Origin: Tridacna crocea
Lineage: Eukaryota > Mollusca > Bivalvia > Cardiida > Cardiidae
Direction of reading: 5' to 3'
DNA length: 64,000 nucleotides
Assembly (NCBI GenBank): GCA_943736015.1
Contig: OX031059.1
Span: 20,274,001 to 20,338,000 of the forward strand
Part shown: positions 59,901-64,000 of the stretch, one piece after another
How positions within the stretch are numbered: the stretch's first letter is position 1
Layout: each line of letters begins with the position of its first letter
The notes under the pieces: generated by a model
What the model was told of the DNA's origin: nothing
Database searches by the model: none
What the model saw: only the letters and a program-made list of their open reading frames with translations
Position numbers and translations under genes: made by a program

Positions 59901-62900
59901 TTTTGAATATATTAACTCATTACCGAATGACAAAGCTTTGGATTTGTCCAAATCGAAAGCTTTTGCAGACGACAAAATAAAAGTGACTGAAAATTTGAAA
60001 TTTGTTTTATGAAGGGTACAAAACATTGTGGGAAAAGAAAAAAAATGATGGTTACCAGCATTTTCTCCTTTTCCCACAATGTTCTCTAAAGGCTTTTTTC
60101 TAAGGGGTGTCAAAAGTAGGAATTGTGTGGTAATGGGTTAAGGAAACACTACTACATTCTTAGAACTAGACATCAAAATAGTTGGTGTATGTGATTAGTA
60201 TATATTGTATTCATTGACCGTAAATTGAAAGTAAAGAAAGGAAATCTTGTTTTAATTTAAGTAGGTGATGACCTTCCGAGGAAGAGGACAAACAGACCAC
60301 TGGAGACACGACTACCAAAGAAGAGGCCAGAGGGTAATGGTTACCTGATAATGGGTGAAGATGTTTCAAATAAGTTTTATTGTTTTTCTCCACCATATAC
60401 ATGCTTCTGTAGGGAGATGTTTACACCTGTAAGTTTAAGAAATTAGTTAAATGAAGAGTCAGATTTGCATAAAAGCTTTCAATTTTTAAACAACCTTCTT
60501 TTGCATTGGCATTGTTTACACAAGAAGTATGGAGTGGACTCTTCAAAACTTCTTCCTGGTCAGTTGTTTTAAGTGGGGTTCATTTACCATCCTTGCTGGT
60601 TTTGGGTGTTCCATACTTTCTTGTGTTTCCAAATGCTTTCCTCCGAAAATAACTGCAATCACTATGGATAAGTCAACGAATGCTGAGAGATGAAATATCA
60701 GTCAAATACTGCATTTATTCCACCATGTGTGTGTTTCAATTTCATATTGTGAGGACCTACACATTATATTACATTGAGTTTCTCGGTCATGTATAAGTAT
60801 TCATGTTTAAGTCAACAGCTGCTGAAAGATAAAGAAGGAGTTTGCTGAAAACTATGTTAAGTCCATATTTGTGTATGTCAAATACATTATAGCCAAGACC
60901 CACACATGATTAACTTCCTCCATTCTTCAGGTTTTAAATGATTGCAGTCTCTTGGGTTTGATTTTAACAGTTGCTTAGAGATAAAGAAGGGTTTGGAAAA
61001 CTCTGTTGAGTCCATAATTATGTTTGTAACACTGCTCATTTCAAGGGTTTATCAGTAAAGAAAGGGATGTAAAGGCCTTCTTATGCTCTTTAAGTTTCCA
61101 ATTCATGAAGTCAGCCAGGACTGTTATGCAACCTCCTCAAACAAAAACCCAGTAAAGTCTGATGAGATGTCTTCTAAGCTGGCAAGGCTGTAAATTTTTT
61201 CCCTTTATTTGCATTTGTGTGTGGAAGGGGACACTTGGGGGAGTAGGGGGGGAGGGGGTGGCAGAGATTCTTTTTCTTTCTACCTACAGATTTGATGAAC
61301 AATAAGTACAGACTTGAGGAACAATGTACGATTGTGTGTGAACAAACTTGCGTTATACTTGACAAATGCACTACTCATGAAGGTGTGGAAAGACAGCTAA
61401 AAAACTGAAAATCAGAAAAGACTGCCACTGGCGAAGGTAATGAACAGTATATCAACCCTTTACTTTTTCATATACTGTATATGTGGATACATATGTGCGT
61501 CAAAAGATTTGTGAATCTTTGCTTATGGATATTTGCTTTGGGAAATTTGTTTTCACATTTAATACGCTGATTTTTTTTTTTTTTTTTTTTTCGGGGGTGA
61601 GGGGGGGGAGTGGGGTATAGTTGGGTTAAAATACCCTAAAAGAAAAGTTTGCCAAAGTTTAAAATATGAGAAATCACAAAAATTTCCATGTCACAAAAAT
61701 TTCCACTTACATAATATAATATATCTATCTCTTGTAAAGGTTCTATACTGTAGCTAAGTTACAATAGAAAACTTACCTTAACTGATGTAACATGATTCCC
61801 CCCCCCACTTCCACTCACCACCACGGCTTTGACAGAAACAGTCAATTAATAAAAACTTTTCTAAGTTCAAGGGAAGATTACACTTGAATTATATTGAGTA
61901 GATGATTGAAAACTGCATCTTGTACAACTTCAGTATACGATCAACAAATCAAGAAACTTTCAATACAATAGCAGCTAAATTGTAGGAGTCTGTGACACAA
62001 AAATACTTCTATTTCCTACATAGACAGACACACAGATGGACGTCCAGACAGATTGATTCCAGAATACTTCCGAAAACATGTTTTGCGGGAGGTATGATTA
62101 AAGTCCAGGTTGTTAACAGTATCTTTTATCCTTCTTAACACTGAATTTCAAATAGCATAGTTCGAAATATTAATCCAGGGGTCTCAAACCTAAATTCCAG
62201 CTCTGCCAACCTCTTTTCTGGAGTGTTTTCTTTCATTATTTTCAACTAATTTCATTCCTCTAATAATGCTTATTACTGTTGCCATGATATTCATGTTTAT
62301 TTTACGATGTTTTCAACATGATTTCAAATATAATATGTGAGCCACTGTATCTATCCATGGTTCTCTGGACTTTCTTTTACTATAGTACTCTGCACAATAC
62401 TTCACGAGTCACTGACTTCAATCTGATATGACCATTGTGGAAACAAGGATAGGCAGTAAGAGAGAAAGGAATCCTGCTATCAATTCAAGGTAAGACACTG
62501 GTAACAAGTGGATTTCTTTTTTCCTCATGATACAATTTGAAAACTAATATGTTTTGCTATTACTGCACTGAATACACACATACGAAAAGCTATAAAGTGT
62601 TTGGAAATAAGAGAAAACTCACACATTCTTTGCCACGAAGACAGAAAACCTGTTCTATACAATTTGAAAACTGACAGAGTATTTCAGAATATTAACCCTT
62701 TCCAAAATCCTGAATTTTTACGACCCAGAGGAGGAAGCCTTCTGAAAACATAGTGGGAAAAAGATAAAACGCTAGTAACCAGTATTTTCTCCTTTTCTCA
62801 CAATCTTTTCTGCTCTACTAGAGTCAAGTTTATATTTTTGAGTCAAGTTTAATTTGTTCTCTCCAAATGCTTTTAATCTGGACAAGTCTAAAATTTTAGC

Positions 62901-63978
62901 GTTTGATAACAACTTGACCTTGGCAACATTACGCATGCTATTTTTCAGATTAGATGACCAACACACTGATAAAGCCGGGCTACCAAGACAAGCACTAAGA
63001 TGCCCCAAAACAAGGAAGTGTGCAAATGGGAAAGGTACATACTTTACCAGATTTTCAACAGTATTTAAGTTTTGTAGCTGCTACACCTATCTATGCATTC
63101 TTGGAGTTTCTGGAATTATGCTGTTCTACATTCTGCTCTTGATACCCATTCTGTATATTGAGCAGGTCAGATTTATTCTGCAACTAGCCATGGGCATTCT
63201 TAGCTGAGATACCTACCTGTGGAAATTTACAGGTTTTTCACCATGTCCCTCACAGTGCTATGGTTTGAGTTTTCTTAAATCTAACAGTCTACTTTAATCT
63301 TGCTTAGAATATCAAATATCATCATCAATCCAATAAGTGACAAAAACAGCAAAACGCACATATTAAATTTTGGTAAAAAAGGTCATTGGTGCTACAAGTA
63401 CAGAGTTGTGGAAAGCCAGAGTTTCCCAACATACAGCAAATAGCAAAGTCCAGACTGCAATTTTTGCGACCTCTGATCTCTAGGCAAAAATAAAGAGCCA
63501 ACAGTGATAGGTATTCAGAAGTTAGTTGTAGAATAATGAAACGTTCTCCGTCTTCAACAGGTACATGTACTCATGGAAGAAAGCTTTAAGTTTCTTTGTA
63601 AAGTTTCTGTCACATATTATTTTGCCCCAAATTCCAGAATTTTAAGAAACCCAGGAAGGAAACTATTAGATATAATCTGGGACAGAGAGAAAATACTGTA
63701 AACCAGCATTTTCTCCTTTGTCTACATTGTTTGCTACACTTCCAAAAGCAAATTTCATTTTTCAAGAGACTTATTGAGTCATCTGAAAGTGTTTTAAAAT
63801 TGGACAAGATTTTTAGAAATGTATAGGCCATCTTACTAGTTATGTCAAGTAAAAAAGGTATGTGAAACATTTTCCTTACATCTTTGTTCCATTAGTTGAC
63901 CCACAGACAGAAGTGAGGGACTTAGCTATTATCCTTTCCACCAAGTGGCCCCAAACCACCTTGCAGTTTGCCACATGA
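47860..63978 (+). CDS. Unrecognised + strand gene, 3' part (four exons)
   Basis: Exons 47860-47993, 50801-50868, 62949-63034 and 63896-63978 splice in phase: two entry bases, then phase 0, then CG|A, then G|TT. Together they encode about 122 residues. The pieces read DHPFHAGDLGGTEWSSSKQI, RHGPTYSLANKKLPSLYARN, LDDQHTDKAGLPRQALRCPK and DPQTEVRDLAIILSTKWPQT, then a TGA. The protein is basic with no membrane segment. I do not recognise a family. The 5' exons were not found, and further exons could hide in the 12-kb third intron. The chance of four phase-compatible exon-like ORFs is low but not negligible. Confidence 0.5.
48118..48335 (+). mobile_element. Decayed family A copy, GCTCG-like loop
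   Basis: CTCTTTTCCAAACGACAAAT at left, right end GTTTGTTTGGGAAAGTG. Tip GAAGTTGCTTATACCGAGCAATTTC. Confidence 0.68.
48777..48892. repeat. GTACGAAATGACC interspersed tandem motif
   Basis: GTACGAAATGACC or close variants occur five to six times in about 110 bp with uneven spacing. Confidence 0.8.
49575..49712 (-). mobile_element. Family A right half
   Basis: Starts AACCAGCTTGTTCTC and runs to CGTTTGGTAAAGAGTTAA. Confidence 0.7.
49777..49910. repeat. 67-bp tandem duplication
   Basis: TAGACTGTATTAGTCAGTAG... at 49777-49843 is repeated at 49844-49910 with one substitution (ATCTATT / ATTTATT) in the stretch compared. A recent event. Confidence 0.93.
50020..50062. repeat. (CAT)n / (CAA)n microsatellite
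   Basis: CATCATCATCATTATTATC then CAACAACAACAAC. Confidence 0.92.
50153..50377 (+). mobile_element. Family A MITE, full length
   Basis: 225 bp between TTAA 50149-50152 and TTAA 50378-50381. The tip carries a 4-base asymmetric insert (GCTGCATGGTTATCAGC). Confidence 0.87.
50400..50645. repeat. Imperfect direct repeat, about 120 bp
   Basis: ACACGTCCTATCCCGAACGC / ACACGTTCTACCCCGACCGC, and AACAGGTTTGGTGAGACAGG / ATCTAGTTTGGTGTGACGGG recur in order. Confidence 0.7.
50801..50868 (+). CDS. Unrecognised gene, exon b
   Basis: The acceptor is ATTACCTATTAG and the donor GTAAAT. The phase-0 frame reads RHGPTYSLANKKLPSLYARN then QL and two bases CG. These complete Arg with the A that starts the next exon. 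The reverse strand here also has an exon-like structure (50863-50794), so the strand is inferred from phase agreement with its neighbours. Confidence 0.45.
51440..51935. repeat. Tandem repeat of about 140-160 bp, four units
   Basis: Each unit holds CATAAACAAGAAA, a TTGAAATGGCTAC-like block, AATCAATAGGGTTGAAGC and ACTGTGCAAGT. Microsatellite-like T and A runs cause length variation. Confidence 0.85.
51988..52133 (-). mobile_element. Family A right half
   Basis: Starts at the hairpin tip (GCTGGTAACCAACATTTTC) and runs to ATTTGGTAAAGAGTTGA. The 51.4-51.9 kb tandem repeat replaces the left half. Confidence 0.75.
52208..52429 (-). mobile_element. Family A MITE, full length
   Basis: 222 bp between TTAA 52204-52207 and TTAA 52430-52433. 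Ends CCCATTACCACACAATCCC / GTTTGGTAATGAG. Confidence 0.9.
52434..52590. mobile_element. Family B element abutting the family A copy
   Basis: Begins at TTAA 52430-52433. Decayed hairpin 52470-52532 (GATCCACGATCAGACTG ... CAGTCTGTTCCTGATC). Confidence 0.65.
52595..53555. other. Intronic stretch without recognised features
   Basis: A T run at 52948-52970 is the only simple repeat. No exon-like ORF with good splice sites and no fold-back is seen. Confidence 0.5.
53560..53774 (+). mobile_element. Family A MITE
   Basis: Starts TTTACCAGGTGACAAAATTG and ends ATATGTGGTAAGGGG at TTAA 53775-53778. Tip GCTGTTTATCAGC. Confidence 0.82.
53790..54040 (+). mobile_element. Two SINE tails
   Basis: GAAATCGTGTTGAAGGCGGC with AAAACACCATCAATC (53835-53880) and GAAATAATGTAGAAAGTGGC (54005-54040). 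These are complements of the tail seen in the other SINEs. Confidence 0.65.
54843..55215. repeat. Dispersed repeat X, copy 2
   Basis: Matches 2412-2875 from AAAAGGCAGACTGTCACAGA through CTTTTTTACTTGTTTGTTTAC. It ends where the tandem array begins. Confidence 0.7.
59916..60137 (+). mobile_element. Family A MITE with verified TTAA target duplication
   Basis: 222 bp between TTAA 59912-59915 and TTAA 60138-60141. The paralogous empty site at 55642-55645 reads GAATATATTAAGGGAAAAC with a single TTAA. Removing the element and one TTAA from this copy restores that sequence apart from point changes. Confidence 0.95.
61565..61620. repeat. T run followed by G-rich tract
   Basis: About 22 T's then GGGGGTGAGGGGGGGGAG. 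Confidence 0.9.
62696..62911 (-). mobile_element. Decayed family A copy just upstream of exon c
   Basis: Starts CCCTTTCCAAAATCCTG after TTAA 62692-62695; right end AGCGTTTGATAACAAC. The acceptor of exon 62949 lies about 35 bp beyond. Confidence 0.75.
62949..63034 (+). CDS. Unrecognised gene, exon c
   Basis: The acceptor is GCTATTTTTCAG and the donor GTACAT. Only one frame is open; it encodes LDDQHTDKAGLPRQALRCPK then TRKCANGK. It has phase 2 in and phase 1 out, which fits exons b and d. Confidence 0.5.
63035..63600 (+). other. Intron without recognised repeats
   Basis: Lies between exons c and d of the unrecognised gene. An open hydrophobic read-through follows exon c, but the GTACAT donor and phase fit favour splicing. 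No hairpin is seen until 63630. Confidence 0.4.
63630..63850 (-). mobile_element. Decayed family A copy
   Basis: Hairpin AGAGAAAATACTGTAAACCAGCATTTTCTCC with diverged outer arms; long flank AGTCATCTGAAAGTG. Confidence 0.6.
63896..63978 (+). CDS. Unrecognised gene, last exon
   Basis: It follows a good polypyrimidine acceptor (TCTTTGTTCCATTAG). Only one frame is open; it encodes VDPQTEVRDLAIILSTKWPQ then TTLQFAT and TGA at 63976-63978. The window ends 22 bp later. Confidence 0.5.
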
Positions 63979-64000
63979 AAAGGTACTTTTTAATGTTTCT

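Larger units (their letters stand above)
55345..62690. repeat. Large tandem array, three units plus a partial fourth
   Basis: Unit starts are marked by CTGTTCTACAAAACTTGA at about 55350, 57303 and 59602, with a decayed start near 62645. Shared landmarks are GAAGTATGGAGTGGACTCTT, TTCTACCTACAGAT and AAAGACTGCCACTGG. Spacing is about 1.95 and 2.3 kb. The third unit holds a family A MITE. Units diverge by indels and substitutions. Between 61560 and 62500 there is non-repeat sequence with a T run. Confidence 0.88.

Noticed and set aside
56770-61405. Exon-like ORF after TTTCTACCTACAG in array units
   Set aside because: Unit 2 is disrupted and units 1 and 3 differ mainly by amino-acid-changing substitutions, so no sign of coding constraint.
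426-62438. Many ORFs with ENIVGKGENAGNQHFLLFPQC-type or KEKMLVTSIFSFSHN-type sequence
   Set aside because: They are translations of the family A palindrome in different frames. Peptide identity reflects the DNA repeat, not a protein family.
1-64000. CRISPR-like recurring palindromes
   Set aside because: Repeats are about 220-bp elements scattered without regular spacers in a eukaryotic intron-rich region; no cas genes.

Overview
The window is animal nuclear DNA. It is AT-rich and intron-rich, with split genes using GT-AG splice sites, tRNA-derived SINEs, and very many short fold-back transposons. I see no bacterial operons. The repeat set (fold-backs of the GTATTCACC type, and of the GATTAGCCTGCGCAG type) and the divergent hillarin/KY-type gene suggest a mollusc, most likely a bivalve. 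That placement comes from memory of such repeats and not from a search.

I rebuilt three protein genes exon by exon, using splice sites and phase continuity. (1) On the + strand at 8024-24856, ten exons encode a 479-residue lipid kinase of the ceramide kinase / sphingosine kinase (DAGK catalytic) family. It is complete from ATG to TAG. (2) On the - strand at 41963-32428, five exons encode the C-terminal 508 residues of a hillarin / kyphoscoliosis-peptidase-like protein. Its transglutaminase-like fold seems to have lost all three catalytic residues, and its 5' exons were not found. (3) On the + strand at 47860-63978, four phase-compatible exons form the 3' part of a gene I do not recognise. Genes 1 and 2 converge; genes 2 and 3 diverge.

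Most of the rest is transposon-derived. The dominant component is a roughly 220-bp MITE (family A here). Its centre is a near-perfect palindrome of about 70 bp, its ends read CCCWTTACC, and it sits between TTAA target duplications. More than 50 full, partial or decayed copies occur in 64 kb. One copy (59916-60137) interrupts a tandemly duplicated segment whose paralogue keeps the empty TTAA site, so the target duplication can be read directly; this points to piggyBac-type mobilisation. Substitutions in the hairpin are often mirrored in both arms, and there are two coordinated loop types. A second hairpin family (B, core GATCAGACTGCAC) also has TTAA-bounded ends and often abuts family A. Smaller fold-back families (C to H), SINEs, a dispersed repeat (X), microsatellites and several minisatellites fill the remainder.

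Region by region: 1-8 kb, repeats upstream of gene 1; 8-25 kb, gene 1 with hairpin-loaded introns; 25-32 kb, spacer with families A, B and E and TTTC repeats; 32.4-42 kb, gene 2, whose introns hold a TG/Cys-codon-rich repeat, an ACTC tract and a minisatellite; 42-47.8 kb, dense MITEs, SINEs and a CAT/CTT tract; 47.9-64 kb, gene 3, whose largest intron carries a tandem array with units of about 2 kb.
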